Source: Panopea generosa
Taxonomy: Eukaryota; Mollusca; Bivalvia; Adapedonta; Hiatellidae
Assembly (NCBI GenBank): GCA_029582155.1
Contig: CM055899.1
Coordinates: forward strand, 58,011,349 to 58,075,348
DNA: 64,000 nucleotides
Direction of reading: 5' to 3'
A program made the translations under genes and the position numbers. Below the pieces are notes generated by a model. It was not told the DNA's origin and made no database searches. It saw only the letters and a list, made by a program, of their open reading frames with translations. Shown here piece after piece: positions 23,818-35,482 of the stretch. How positions within the stretch are numbered: position 1 is the first letter of the stretch; each line of letters opens with the position of its first letter.

Positions 23818-24547
23818 TTTTCGGGTACATTTTAAAAGGCACCTGATTACATACATCATATAAATTAAATGTTATTACACGTTATTACTGAAATCGTTTT
23901 AAGGATGAACTTTAGGTGTAATTTTCATTATTTCCTATCGCAAATGCTGAATTTAAGTAAATAGCCCAAATATTTTTATTTCGATTTTACTTGCATTACT
24001 TCAATCAATTTAAATAAACTTGGATATCAATAATAATGATTTCAAATATATGTTCGTACATTTGACAAATCAGAATAAAATGAAACTCATAGTTTTACAT
24101 TACATGTAAGATGCAATCAAGATGGCACCGCAGAAACTGTAAATACTTTTTTTCAAATACGAAGTTTTAGGTAGTTTTCATTGATAAATAACATTTCCTT
24201 ATATAACATTAATACAAATTTAACTGATGTGTGACCGGGAATAAACGCCACTATCAATTACCTTAACTGTATTGGCATTATCATCGAGTAACAGTATCAC
24301 GTCATGCGAATCGAACTCGGCCACTCGGCCAATGCGAAGAAACAATACCAGTATGAACGGGGACTGGGTCATACGACTTTTTCCGGTTGTTTAAACCGAA
24401 AGTATTCATTAAATTAACTTGTTATAAAAAGAAGCCATTGTACGTAATGTTGACGTTGACTTAAATAGATGGTATCGATTCCAATTTTAAATGTTCAAGT
24501 GCGCTGAAATATACTATATATACAGGTACAGTACTTATTTAGTCTAA
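23818..24547. other. spacer, nothing recognised
   Basis: AT-rich DNA with no supported gene. GGATCGAACTCGGCC-like text near 24,306 (CGAATCGAACTCGGCCACTC) is weakly tRNA-like in reverse but too short to call. Confidence 0.4.
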
Positions 24548-24879
24548 AAGGCCGGTTGTCACTATCAAAGTTTCCTTGTCAAAGTTTCTTTGTGACAGTG
24601 ACAACCGCTTCAAAAAAAATCGATCAAAAACTTAGAAGAGCTTTGACTGACTTTGATGAGATAGAACTCAATCCTATTTTTCGTCAAATTTTGACGAAAT
24701 CAGCCAATCAGCGTTTAAGGTTCAGTTGATCGTTATCTGTTGGAGCCATTTTATTTGTTTACTTTTTTTTAATTTTGACGAAACCATCCAAGAAACTTTA
24801 AGTAATGACAGTGCTACTTTGTCGAAGTTTATTTGACAGAGTTTTTGACAAAGAAACTTTGATAGTGACAACCGACCTT
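24548..24879. mobile_element. MITE family 3 (332 bp)
   Basis: Clear terminal inverted repeats: AAGGCCGGTTGTCACTATCA at the left and TGATAGTGACAACCGACCTT at the right, extending through CAAAGTTTC and further CTTTGTCAAAG-like subterminal motifs. There is no coding capacity. The target-site duplication is not certain (AA at most). Only one copy is in the window. Confidence 0.85.
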
Positions 24880-24934
24880 AATATTATATCATTAACTTAA
24901 TAAAATAAATTTATACAATTGTTATCAAGCAAAC

Positions 24935-25123
24935 AGTGCGGTAGTCTAATGTATAGAGTGTTGGCCGCTCACGCAAGAGGTTGCGGGTTCGATTCCTAGA
25001 TCGACAAGATGCCTCTCATAAAACAACACTCAGCAATGGTTTTACCCAGGAAGCGGACTCGAGAGCAGTTCATAAAAGCTCTGAGATTTCATCGCAATCG
25101 AGCTAAAAGAAATTAGTATAAAT
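24935..25123 (+). mobile_element. SINE family 3, full-length
   Basis: tRNA-like head with A-box-like GCGGTAGTCTAATGTATAG and B-box GGGTTCGATTCC. The body has GATGCCTCTCATAAAACAAC, AGGAAGCGGACTCGAGAGC and ends near AATTAGTATAAATA. Homologous to 55,487-55,672 (+) and 17,392-17,505 (-). Confidence 0.82.
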
Positions 25124-25547
25124 ATCAAGTGATTTCATTTTGGCTAATTTATTGGTCCATTGGCCAAAATACTTTTCATATTTGTTTGCTTGTTTGAATA
25201 TATTAGTTTATTTTTATGTTATCGAGAGCTACAAGGCAATCAGTTTACCTAATCACGCTTTCCTGGGATCCTGGAATATAAACCATACTCGAGAACACCC
25301 ATCTCCAAAAGTAATTGATAACTTCCCACTTGAATCAGCGATGAGATTAGAAAAACAATTAGACGCAATGTAGTATATCAACCAACACGAAGAAGGTAGC
25401 TGGGTGGGGATTCAAACTCAAGATCCGTGGATTGATAGTCAGATATGTTATTCGTCATGTTGGCACACTTGTCGTAAATGGGCGGGTAGGTATGGTGTCA
25501 ATGTTCAGGGTTCAAGTTTTACCGCGCCTGATACTGCCTGATTCAGG

Positions 25548-25795
25548 GTTCTTATTCACCAACCATTCTTGAATTATCTAAGACTAAGCTTGAATATGTC
25601 CCCTTAGCTTCTTTGATATCTTTTTTACCATGACAGATAGAATAATTGTGATAGTTTATTTGACTATACATTTGGAATCTCCACAGGCTTGTAAATTTTG
25701 GTCTTATAAATGGTCTCTCAGTGTGTTTTTCAAAATTTATTCTTGAGTTTAATTTAAGAATATTTTTAAGAATGGTTGTTGAATACCACCACATA
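25548..25795. mobile_element. MITE family 2, third copy
   Basis: Same inverted-repeat ends as 7797-8050: TATTCACCAACCATTCTTGA at the left and AAGAATGGTTGTTGAATACC at the right. It lies in the spacer and so is an insertion independent of the duplicated pair. Confidence 0.8.
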
Positions 25796-26724
25796 ACAAC
25801 TATTTTATACTGAGCTTAATTTCTAGTACCATTTTGAAAGTATTTGTTATGACCGGTCTGCAAACTCAGTGCGCTGATATAACTATGCAGACATTTGCCC
25901 TTTAAACGGTAGGTACCGACGGTTTGTAGATTACATATGGTTTCTATGAATTGTACATTGGCCTTGGGCAACCACTTGACCAATATTTGGACAATATTAA
26001 ATCATCTGATACAAAATATTATATTACTCACCAAGTGTCCCTTTAACCTACAGTAGGTCTTTTATACTTACCTTTTTTGAGAAGGTTTAATAATGTTCAG
26101 CACATCATGTATGTTATGTATGGTAGATATTTTCATTGGTGCAATTTCAGTTTCATTTCTTTTAAAAACAAAGGAAAGCTATTTTTGAAACAAACTAATT
26201 GGATCGTTTGTCAGCGGATTCAATCCGTGCCTCCTTGATACGGAGATTACGGAGAATGCAAAACACGGAGAAGCTGGTTCCCCTTTTCTATATCAGTTAC
26301 TCTTACGTTAATAATACGATTTCATGATATGATGTTCTAAACACATGGCCTCGTTGGTAAAAGGCAAACTATTTTGAGATTTTTTTTATTTCCCTCATCA
26401 ACTGAAAATAAGCATTGCGTGTTTCAACACAGTTGGCAATGGAATATTCCTAGATTTTGTTTATTGTTAGGAGCAACTGTTCTCATGTTCACTTTCTTTA
26501 ATCTATGAACGGTACCTCCTGATTAAATTGTACATTTCTTCATAATGAATTTGCAGACTGGCCGAAACATATACTAAATACATTTTATACTAGAAACTTA
26601 GCTCAGTTTAAAAAGATAGTTCTGGACCTTGCAGGTTCTATGTCAACAACATCTGACCGCTGAATTTTGCATCATACTGTCCATTTTAGGTGCGGCAACA
26701 TTGAACACTTATATCGTACTTACC
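25796..26724. other. spacer, nothing recognised
   Basis: AT-rich DNA without a supported gene, RNA or repeat. Confidence 0.4.
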
Positions 26725-26958
26725 CGCCCCAGTGTGCCAACAGTAAGAATGAAGTCCCCAACTCTCAATCCATGGGTTGTGAGTTCGAATCCCCGTACAG
26801 CCGCGTTATCCGTGTTAGTTGATACAATATTTTGTCTCATGGTTTTTCGTCTCTCATCACTGATTCAAGTGGGAAGAATATCCCTACTTGTGGAGATAGG
26901 TGTGCTCGAGTGCTGGTTGACTCTCCAAAACCCCAGGAAAAAGTGACTAAACTGTGGA
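26725..26958 (+). mobile_element. SINE family 4-like, diverged
   Basis: A B-box-like GAGTTCGAATCCCC near 26,780 is followed by a body resembling the family 4 elements (CGTCTCTCATCACTGATTCA, GTGCTCGAGTGCTGGTTGAC). The A-box half is not recognisable. The 105-codon frame across it is a SINE artefact. Confidence 0.6.
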
Positions 26959-27869
26959 CAACTTATCATATTCAAGTTAGCTCGCAATGGTATAATTATA
27001 ATGTAAACTATTCAAACAAGCAATCAAATTTGAATATCATTTTGAAATGATATAAAGATACAAAAACGGGAATCTCCCACGTTTGTGCTGTTTATTGGCA
27101 TTGTTCAACGTAATCATTATTGGGAAGAAGAGATTTCATTGAGCAGCGAGATGGATAAAATGCAAGCAATTCCACGTCTCTTTAAAATTGACATTTTAAA
27201 ACGGGGAGCATTTTAATCGCTTTCGGCATTAGATGTTTTGCATATTTTCTCTCTATCAAAAGTAATTCCATTTATTTTTTTCAAATATGTTGCACTATAG
27301 TTTGATTATTTTTGGTCCAGTGTGTTTAGTTAGCTTGACACGTAGTAGCTGTCAATTCTCGTCTGGTTCAACACTGACAAGTACATTAAAAGTAAAGTGT
27401 TTGTTTATTTTAGGGTTTTGAAAGGGCCAGCCACACTGGGCTTATGAGACACCTTTATGCTGTACACATTTACTTCCCGAATGCTGTCATTACCAGGCGG
27501 CAGACAATTAGGTAAACCTCATTTTAACATTTAGTTTGAAATTTCAGTTTAACTGAGTTTCACATTGACTGTTTAATATACCCAAACTTAAACACCGATC
27601 CAAGGTATCACCCAGTGTTCTTTAACATGTTTTATATTGCTGTCCAAATTTCAAAGCTTTCACTTTCAATAAACGTCGAGTGTTTTTATCTTGTTATCGG
27701 CGGTGCCACACGGGTATTTGCTCCAAGTTACCATAAACCAGCCTCATTCTGAGGAGCAGTTTTCTTTGTTTACTTTCTCAATTATGTAAAATTATTTGAG
27801 GTAACGATTGAAACAGTTACGGTCGACCCATGAACTTTCAATCACTGTTGCTTTTGTGAACCAACTTTA
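26959..27869. other. spacer, nothing recognised
   Basis: No gene, RNA or repeat is supported. Confidence 0.4.
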
Positions 27870-28120
27870 GACCGCAGCGTGGTCTAGTGGTAGAGCGTCC
27901 GCTTTGCATGTGGAAGGTCGTGGATTTGATCCCCGACCGGGTCATACCAAAGTCTTTAAAAATGGTATTAGAAGCTTCCTTGCTTGACACTCAGCATTAA
28001 GAGGCGAGTTCTAGGTGTGGTCGGCCCGGTCCTGTCAGTTTAATGTGACTGGGTGGGGTATCATACCATGTGTGTGCGGCATGATACTCCAGTGTGACAG
28101 CGCTAAGAATACTGTCTCAC
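27870..28120 (+). mobile_element. SINE family 2, second copy
   Basis: Head GACCGCAGCGTGGTCTAGTG with a mutated B-box (GGATTTGATCCCC). The body is as at 23,505 (GGGGTATCATACCATGTGTG, CATGATACTCCAGTGTGACA). It ends where MITE family 4 starts, and lacks the (ACA)n tail. Confidence 0.83.
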
Positions 28121-28135
28121 TACGGGAACAATTGA

Positions 28136-28393
28136 GCCTAAATTCATCAACAATTTGAGTCTGAGAATCGGACTCAAACTCAAATATTATATTTTTGTAA
28201 AACCCTGTAAACATACAATTATGAGTAATGAAGGTGATTATGTAACATTTTCTGTTAAACAATCATTAAGACTGCTTGTGTTTGCAAATAGATATAGCAA
28301 ATTGCTTCTTATTTAGATGTTATTTGAATATGATTTTTTTGTCAATTTGAGTCTGAGTCTGAACTCAGACTCAAAATATTCATGAATTTATGT
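28136..28393. mobile_element. MITE family 4 (about 258 bp)
   Basis: Inverted repeats of about 50 bp: CCTAAATTCATCAACAATTT with GAGTCTGAGAATCGGACTC at the left, and GAGTCTGAACTCAGACTC with ATTCATGAATTTATG at the right. Each arm is itself partly palindromic around GAGTCTGA/TCAGACTC. Non-coding. Confidence 0.7.
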
Positions 28394-28732
28394 CCAGGCT
28401 TCTGCTATACCAACAATGGGTAAAACACAATATTGTAATTAAAGGAACATACGGTGAGTTTGGTAACTTTTCACTTAACACTATATAAAAAGTACCTATC
28501 TGCATTATTTAAAAGTCTGGGCTTGGATATTTCAATATGTTACGCATCTGCTTGTCAATCCAAGGGTCGTGAATTCGAATACTCACCAAGTCACAGGCTC
28601 TATGGTGATGCAGTATACACAAAAATATATCAAACAATAAAATATATAAAAACGAACAAATGATACGTTGTATATACAAAACGAGATAGTATTAACATAG
28701 GTATCAATCTTACATGTGCTGTGAATCAGCCA
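28394..28732. other. spacer with weak tRNA-like relic
   Basis: GTCGTGAATTCGAATACTCA near 28,565 resembles a B-box with flanks, but no A-box is evident. No gene. Confidence 0.35.
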
Positions 28733-28976
28733 CATTTCGTGACCTAGTTGTCTTAGGTGCCGTCTCAAGATCACTTAGCTCTCACCGCTAAGGTCATAGG
28801 TTCGAGTATCACTCGCTCCAAAAACCTTATGTGAGTAGGTGTACCAGTTAGCTGCAGAAGGATGGTGGTTGTACTCAGATTCAATCTGAGGTCTACCTCC
28901 ACCAATAAAACTGGACATGACATATATAACCTGAAATGTGTTGAAAATAGCGTTGAACTCAATTTAAAAAAAATCA
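28733..28976 (+). mobile_element. SINE family 1, near full-length (tRNA-Leu-like head)
   Basis: Complete organisation: a degenerate A-box region (CTAGTTGTCTTAGGTGCCGT), CTCACCGCTAAGGTCATAGG, B-box GGTTCGAGTATC, CACTCGCTCCAAAAACC, and a 3' body with CTCCACCAATAAAACTGGAC and TAACCTGAAATGTGTTG, ending in an A run. This copy helps define the head from which the 57-bp satellite at 57,590 derives. Confidence 0.85.
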
Positions 28977-29376
28977 GTTAACAGTTTATAGGGTAATAGC
29001 CCAATTTACATATGAACAGAAGTGTATGGTGCAATGCTTAGAATATAATAAGATGAAATATACTGACAGAATGTGTCTTGACTATATATATATACATATA
29101 GTGTTATAAGTCTTAGATGTAGTTGGAGTTTACAATTTAAGACAATATATATTTACCATAGTCACATCGTAAATATCAATGAAGGAAGGCATATGGTGAT
29201 TTTATTACACACATGTTTTGTTTTCGTTCACTGCTACGAAATTGAAACAAAATTGATGCAAAGTGGTAAATAATGCAATAAGTAGCTTTTGTACGAAGAG
29301 ACAGAGCATTCAGCATTCGCACGCAGAGATATAGTAGTTTAAAACAATGCATTACATGACCTTGGTACGCATGCAC

Positions 29377-29425
29377 AGAGAGAGAGAGAGTTACGCTAGA
29401 GAGAGAGAGAGAGAGAGAGAGAGAG
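29377..29425. repeat. (GA)n microsatellite
   Basis: Two GA runs (29,377-29,390 and 29,398-29,425) separated by TTACGCTA. Confidence 0.95.
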
Positions 29426-29429
29426 TAAG

Positions 29430-30696
29430 TAATATACAAGCTGAATAGGCAGATCTTTGATTAGAATTCGAGAAACGATTGAAATACCATTCAGCATAAA
29501 TGTTTGGCTTACTTGACTTTTATTAAATCCTTATCGATATGTTAACTGGACGCACCGAACCAAATTTTTCGGCGGCAGACCACCACGGCGTATTATTTCT
29601 TATTTTAAGTAATGTCGAAACAACGAAACTACGATTGCGAAAAGTCGAAACAACGATGGTGTAACATCGATTTTTTTTAATTTGATAAATATGCCGCAAT
29701 GGCCCCAACGGGACACCGGAAAATTGATATAGTTATTTTTTAACGAATTTTTATTACGATACACTCATGTTTTATTTCTCTTAAGAATGTTTTAACTGTC
29801 ATGGTATATACAGCAATAAGACATCACTAGTATTAAACAATAGACGTATAGAATTTAAACAGATGCATACACGCTATTAATGAGCATTTTAGTACTTTTA
29901 AAAAGATATCTTGTCAAAATGTAACAAAAATCTTGTCAACCTTACAGTTATTGTGCATTTTATGTGCGGATACATTCGTGTTATGAGAATAAAATCAAAA
30001 AATGATTCTATGTGGAAATTGTTCTTACAGTGGAAATCATAGACCTTAATTTATATAGAACAAAGAACAAAATTCAGCTGTGTAGCGAAACCTGCAAGTT
30101 TACTCCGAATTAATTTTAATCCTATTTAAAAAGTATGCCAACGCATTTTTTTTATAATTGCAGTTATATTCTCAATGTATATGTGGAAACTTTTGATTTG
30201 AAGGGATTTTAACGGGTGAATTGTCCTACCATAACTCTGTGAGACGTAAAAACGGCAGCAAACATATGTTTTTTAAAAACTCTTACAATGCAATGACTGT
30301 AATACTGTTAAAAGCGACATTTACTACCATGCAGAGCGATTTCCATAAAAATGTTTCTGACCGTCATGAAAAACACTTAATAAATACATAAGTGTTTAAC
30401 GGCGTTTCTCGAAAATAGTTAAATATACACTTTTACACAGCTGCGTACGTATTACACAAATTAATCAAGATTGTATATATGTGTTCGTGAAGGCATGCAT
30501 GCGTGTGTGCGATATGATTGTTTTAAACATTGATTATATTTGTGCTGTGGTGACATTTTATTTTTAATGTTACATGTACGTGTCCTGTACAAAACATGTT
30601 ATTGTAATAATGTTCTTGATTTTGAAATAGTTAAATAATTTGTAAACATCTAGCGAACCTCGGTAAACAGACTTGTATAGCTCATTAAGTTTATTT
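29430..30696. other. spacer, mostly unrecognised
   Basis: Near 29,610-29,665 GTCGAAACAACGA occurs twice, about 32 bp apart, suggesting a short repeat or MITE remnant. No gene is supported. Confidence 0.4.
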
Positions 30697-30830
30697 TGAA
30701 TGGGGTTTAACGCCAACTTCAACACATTTCATGTCTTATATGACATATCCAGTTTTATTGGTGGAGGAAGACCTCAGAATGAATCTGAGTAGTACCACCG
30801 TTCTTCTGCAAGTAACTGGCAAACTATCAA
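30697..30830 (-). mobile_element. SINE family 1, 3' half
   Basis: Minus-strand body fragment: GGGGTTTAACGCC, ACATATCCAGTTTTATTGGT, GGAGGAAGACCTCAGAATG and AGTAACTGGCAAAC. The head is missing. Confidence 0.82.
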
Positions 30831-31210
30831 AATAATTTAACATCCTCCTGTTTCCTACATGTATTTATGTATATTTAAATGTAATTACAGATGTATATAA
30901 TTGTTAGTTTCGGATCCCATAATGTTTTAACATGTTGGAATGTTTACGCACACACAAGCCCATGTGGACTTTGGTATACTTGTTTTAGGTTGATCCTATG
31001 CTTCGCTAAGCTTCGTACTAACGAAGACGTTATACAATAAATATAATACATGTAGCGTCGGTGTTTTATTAATTAATATATTGTATTAAATCTGATGCGA
31101 TTACTGTTTTGTTTGAATATCAGTTTTTCCTGATGACTTTCTCATGTTTATCTTATCACAAAAATACAAAGTTTTTTTAAACTATTGATGTAACAATATT
31201 CGACTGCGCC

Positions 31211-31475
31211 ACCTAGCAAGTACAATGATCAGAGTCCTCCGTGGTCTAGTGGTATGATTTACCGTGTCGACATCACATATCACCGCAGAAGTCATTGATT
31301 CGACTCTAGTCTGTCTAAGACATTTACATGTATATGACGTAGTTTGACATATAACTGCAGCAGAACAGGGTCGGACTACATAGAATTATTCATGTGCATC
31401 TGAGATCTTTTCCCACCAATAAAACTGTGCCATATATAACCTTTAATGAGTTGAAAACGGTGTTAAATACTATCG
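31211..31475 (+). mobile_element. SINE family 1-like with a diverged head
   Basis: The head has TCCTCCGTGGTCTAGTGGTA and a weak B-box (GATTCGACTCTAG). The 3' part (CCACCAATAAAACTGTGCC, TATATAACC, GAGTTGAAAACGGTG) matches family 1. The middle is diverged, so this may be an older member or a chimaera. Confidence 0.6.
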
Positions 31476-32287
31476 CACAATTCTCTAAAACGGTAAAACA
31501 AAGATGCTTGAGTTCGTATTTGATATTCAGTTTTACGGCTAGTCAACATTTTGTATTTTTTAATACATGCATTCTTCTATGCATACAATCTTGAATCATC
31601 GGGTATTTCCGTATCCTCCATATAATACACGTATATTGCGTAGCATAAAGGCCGAGGTGATCAGATTGCTATGCACGCTGAAGTACCAGTTACTGCAAGG
31701 TCTCATGAAAGGGGACATATCATTTAAGTCATAATAACTTACAAAAAGTTGATATTTTTATTACATCACTGATAAAGCATACATTCAGTCGTATCAGACA
31801 TATAAAGTTACAGAACAGAACAGGAAATTAGTAATTTCAAAATATAATATATCATACATTTCATTGAAATAGAGTTTGACCCATAATAAAACAGCTCTTA
31901 ATGGTATTGAAATATATACAACAAAACATTCAGATTTACGTTTGATTCACTCGGAAAGATATTTCTGTTTGTTTTGTTACATATACGAGTATATAAATTT
32001 TATACTATTACAAACACTTTACGTCTTTAACCGCTTTGTGTACAAACATATTTAATATAAAACGTATCTTACTCATAATCTACTGCTGTCACATGATTGA
32101 ACGTGGGTGCATGTATGGAAATACTTAGACAATTTTATACAATGAACATACACTTTAGTTGCCGCTAATTAGCATAGATTAATTTTCAAATTGCAATATT
32201 TTGTACATATAAACAGAGATATATTCTAATTTTGTTCCATGTAAGACATAATACAATGTTATACCATAACTGTTCATGTATCAATAT
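31476..32287. other. spacer before copy B, nothing recognised
   Basis: AT-rich DNA. No gene or repeat is supported; homology to copy A has not yet started. Confidence 0.4.
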
Positions 32288-32625
32288 TTTTATGACGTTA
32301 CAAGGCAGGCATAAAAAGCCACTTTACTTATACAAACAATGGTGTGCAATTTAGTCCCGTTGACTTTGATAATTTGAGTCATTATTGTCTTACTTATATT
32401 ATATCAAACCTGGGCCCGGTTTCACTAAACATCAGCTTAAAAATTACAATATCTCTTAATCATTACTCAAGCTTATTACATATTAAATGACCACACAGAA
32501 TTAATGTCGGAACATTTATACTCATGGGTAAAGTATAACAAGTAAACCCATCAATGTTAACGAAGTTACAGCATTTTACAATTTTGAGTTGAGGAAAATC
32601 TCAAGTTGAAACTAAGGCCTGACAG

Positions 32626-33014
32626 TTAGGTTGCCGATATCAAGACGGCACTGAACACTGTGAATGTAGCTCCTGTGGAGACATGATTCAATCCACCACA
32701 ACTCCCCAAATCTACCACGTCATTCAGCTGTAGCAATAACAGAACTGTTACTGCATTGGACGTATACTGAGACTTGTAAGCTTGAGCGATCGCCTTATTT
32801 GAACCATTCAGTCTGATTCTACAGAAAACACTTGCTGAAGCACTAACGGATTGCACTGTGAGTGAAATCTGGTACACCCCAGCCACGGGACACGTGAATT
32901 TTCCAGTCTCCATGTTGTATCCGTCTCCTATGTTTGTGATAATTGTGTTGAATGTTGGAACACCATTTACATTTTTCTTGGTAGAGCCCGTAACGCTGAA
33001 TGCAACCGGTGCAT
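32626..33014 (-). CDS. C1q domain-containing secreted protein, exon 2 (C1q domain), copy B
   Basis: Joined to exon 1 at 34,881-35,352 by the same phase-1 junction as copy A (acceptor TTTACAG). It encodes 129 residues of C1q domain ending in TAA. The core is kept: APVAFSV, FNTIITNIGDGY, GKFTCPVAGVYQISLTV, QLNDVVDLGSCGG and FTVFSAVLIS, with all three cysteines. By hand count it differs from copy A at 42 of 389 nt and 23 of 129 residues. Six changes fall in residues 211-222 and six in 265-273 (copy A numbering), including Y222R, F239Q and W265L. The N236 sequon of copy A is lost (YKS). No stop or frameshift is present, so it appears functional. It may bind a different ligand from copy A, but that is inference. 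Confidence 0.93.
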
Positions 33015-33552
33015 CTGTAAATTAATACAAAATAATATTGTAGATATAAATGCCGATACATTAAGAAAAAGAAGTAAAAATGTCCAGCCCTAATACTAGA
33101 ATTTATTTGTCATTTTAAACATGATGTTAGTAACTACAGAAAATAGTATTTAATTTAAATGATTGTAATATAATGAGGACATTTCATTGCAGTTTTTAGT
33201 GATACATGTTAACACTAAATTGTGTATATTTTTAATAGCATTGATTATGTGACTGTGGTAAGATATGATTGTTTAACAAAAAAAAAAGATATTTAATGAA
33301 TCCAATATTTTATGTTAAATATATAATAACAATATGACAGAATATATATATAAAACATTACACCGATTGTGAGACAAATTTTCAAAATTTATTTAGATGC
33401 CTTTCGAAACATACATGATTAATATCAGTTTTCAAACGGTCTTGATTATTCATAAGAGCACGCGTCCCTGAAAATATCATTTTCATTTAAATCTAATCAA
33501 TGTAAACAATTAATACTTTTTAGCAAACAATCTAGACTTTACTAACTATTTA

Positions 33553-33789
33553 GTAACTACTACTACTACTACTACTACTACTATAGTTTCACTACTGTTA
33601 AAACAATAACTTTCATACATAGCGATTATACAATTACTACTACCAACTACTACTATTACTTCTGTTACTACTTTTATTACTTTTTGAACCAAATGCTACC
33701 ACATTAACTACTATTTCTACTACAGCTGCTGCTACTACTACTACCACTACTACCACTACTACTATTACTATTACTACTACTACTACTTA

Positions 33790-33823
<34 letters not shown>

Positions 33824-33862
33824 GCTACTACTACTACTATTATTATTACTACTACTGCTGCC
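33553..33862. repeat. (CTA)n array in the C1qDC intron, copy B
   Basis: One spacer unit (TATAGTTTCACT at about 33,583) and short interrupted CTA tracts with ACC and ATT variants, against about seven units in copy A. Polyserine frames across it are artefacts. Confidence 0.93.
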
Positions 33863-33952
33863 ATTGCTACAACACGAACTACTTCTACTACCACCCATGC
33901 GCATGCGTTTCAATTATGGAGGGGGACCCGTGGAACGAGTTAAATATTGTTA

Positions 33953-33966
33953 GGGGGGGGGGGGGG
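33953..33966. repeat. homopolymer run of 14 G
   Basis: Counterpart of the 22-G run at 3333-3354 in the copy A intron. Confidence 0.95.
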
Positions 33967-34880
33967 CAAAGTATATGCTTGCCCCTCCAACCTGAACGTT
34001 GAAACCCACCCCGACCACCATCACCACCACCACTGCCCTACCACGCCTTTGCCATGCCTCTTATACTAATATTGCTACTAGTAATACATGAACAACCACT
34101 ACTACTACAGTTAGCACGATTTATGAATTATTGAATACTACTTTTAAAACTACATTAATATAACTATCACTTATTCAGTACTAAATATTACCACTAATAG
34201 TGTAGTAATTACCACATTTCTAGATGACAATTAAAATAATTTAAACATTTTTATTTTCGAAAGGGGCATACAATCTTGTTCATCACTACAAGTCACATAT
34301 TTCACCCACGCATGTGTTACACTTGTATCTGTCACACAATGTGGCTTTCCCTTTAAACAGTAGTTATGCTGTATGATGATGAATAAATAGTTATTATTAA
34401 ATCAATCAAATTCAAAAAGTATTTTTAAATGTCTCTATTTATTCCCTTAACCCCTAGTCGTTTAGAGTATTTGCTTTTACTTGGTTTGATTAAAATTGAT
34501 ATAATGCACGATATAAGTAAATTTGAATGTCTGTTGTTTACAAAACTATCCTGTCAAAGTGAATATTAATCTCACAATAATCGATACATTTAAAGTCAAC
34601 AAGATTATTGTAATTCAGGTTTTAGTGACAATATCTTCAATACAATGCGGTGAACATGGCCTTGTTAGTAAATTATTGAAATGATAGACAAGGGTATGTT
34701 TATTATGCGCTATTGTTGACGTTTACATTTTCTTGTCTATACATATATATGAACATTTCTTTAATCAATAGGTGTTTTATTTTACTTTTATTAATAACCT
34801 TATAAGATAAACTATAATACTGTTGTTTCGTTTTACTAACAAACAATTAGTTTATGAAGTATATGGAAGATATACTATAC

Positions 34881-35352
34881 CTCTTGTTTTAGCCAATGTT
34901 TCATTCGCTAATTTGTGAAGATCACTTGACATTCTTTCTATCTGTTGTTGTTGTAAGTTCACGTGGTCGTTAATTGTCACGGCATGTTCCTTTAGCTCTT
35001 TGTCAATTTCTCCTATTTTTTCTTTAAATCCATTACTTACTGCTTCTGCAAGCGTTGTCAATTGTTCATTCTTCGAGCGTTGTTCAGTTGTCAACTGCTT
35101 AGACAACGTTGCTATATCTTTCAACATTGTTTCCTTTCCAACTTGCAATTCCTCGAGTTTTGCATCTACCTTTTCTTTGAGAAGCTTCATGTCATGGGCG
35201 AGATGAATGCTTCGTTCTAAGAGTTTATCTTCAAAGTCGAACCTTGACCTTTGGCAACTTGAACTCGGCTCCTCGTGTATAGTTTTAAAGGAAAAAGATG
35301 GCACACATACAAGCCAAATAAATAAACAAAGTTCGAAATGCGATCCCATCAT
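34881..35352 (-). CDS. C1q domain-containing secreted protein, exon 1 (signal peptide and coiled coil), copy B
   Basis: Encodes signal peptide, lone N-terminal cysteine (SSCQRSRFDFED) and coiled coil, as in copy A, and joins the C1q exon at 32,626-33,014 in phase 1. An ATA-to-ATG change puts a second ATG immediately upstream, giving MMGSHFEL. The downstream ATG (35,349) keeps the better context (A at -3, G at +4) and matches copy A, so the protein is 285 or 286 residues. By hand count 13 of 469 nt differ from copy A, nine changing amino acids (for example G29S, and V to I, Y to H and F to I within the coiled coil). The heptad pattern is retained. Oligomerisation between the A and B chains is plausible because their coiled coils are so alike, but that is inference. 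Confidence 0.92.
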
Positions 35353-35470
35353 AACGTGTATTTCTCCTGGTATTGCTTACTGTCCGATGGCTTCATCCAG
35401 AATGGAGTGCGCTAATAATACTCACTACATTATTATGTTTCTAGTTCGAGGGTCATTCAAAAGTACGTGC

Positions 35471-35482
35471 ATATATATAATA
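35471..35482 (-). promoter_or_regulatory. candidate TATA box of the C1qDC gene, copy B
   Basis: The minus strand reads TTATTATATATATGC about 127 bp upstream of the ATG at 35,349, the same spacing as in copy A. Confidence 0.4.

Larger units (their letters stand above)
33015..34880 (-). other. intron of the C1qDC gene, copy B (1866 bp)
   Basis: GT donor at 34,880 (AAGAG|GTATAG on the minus strand) and AG acceptor at 33,015. It contains a single (CTA)n unit and a 14-G run. 33,230-33,370 includes a short AT-rich insertion relative to copy A. Confidence 0.85.

Noticed and set aside
26629..26946. 105-codon frame in the spacer
   Set aside because: Covered largely by a diverged SINE family 4 element with a B-box; no coding features.
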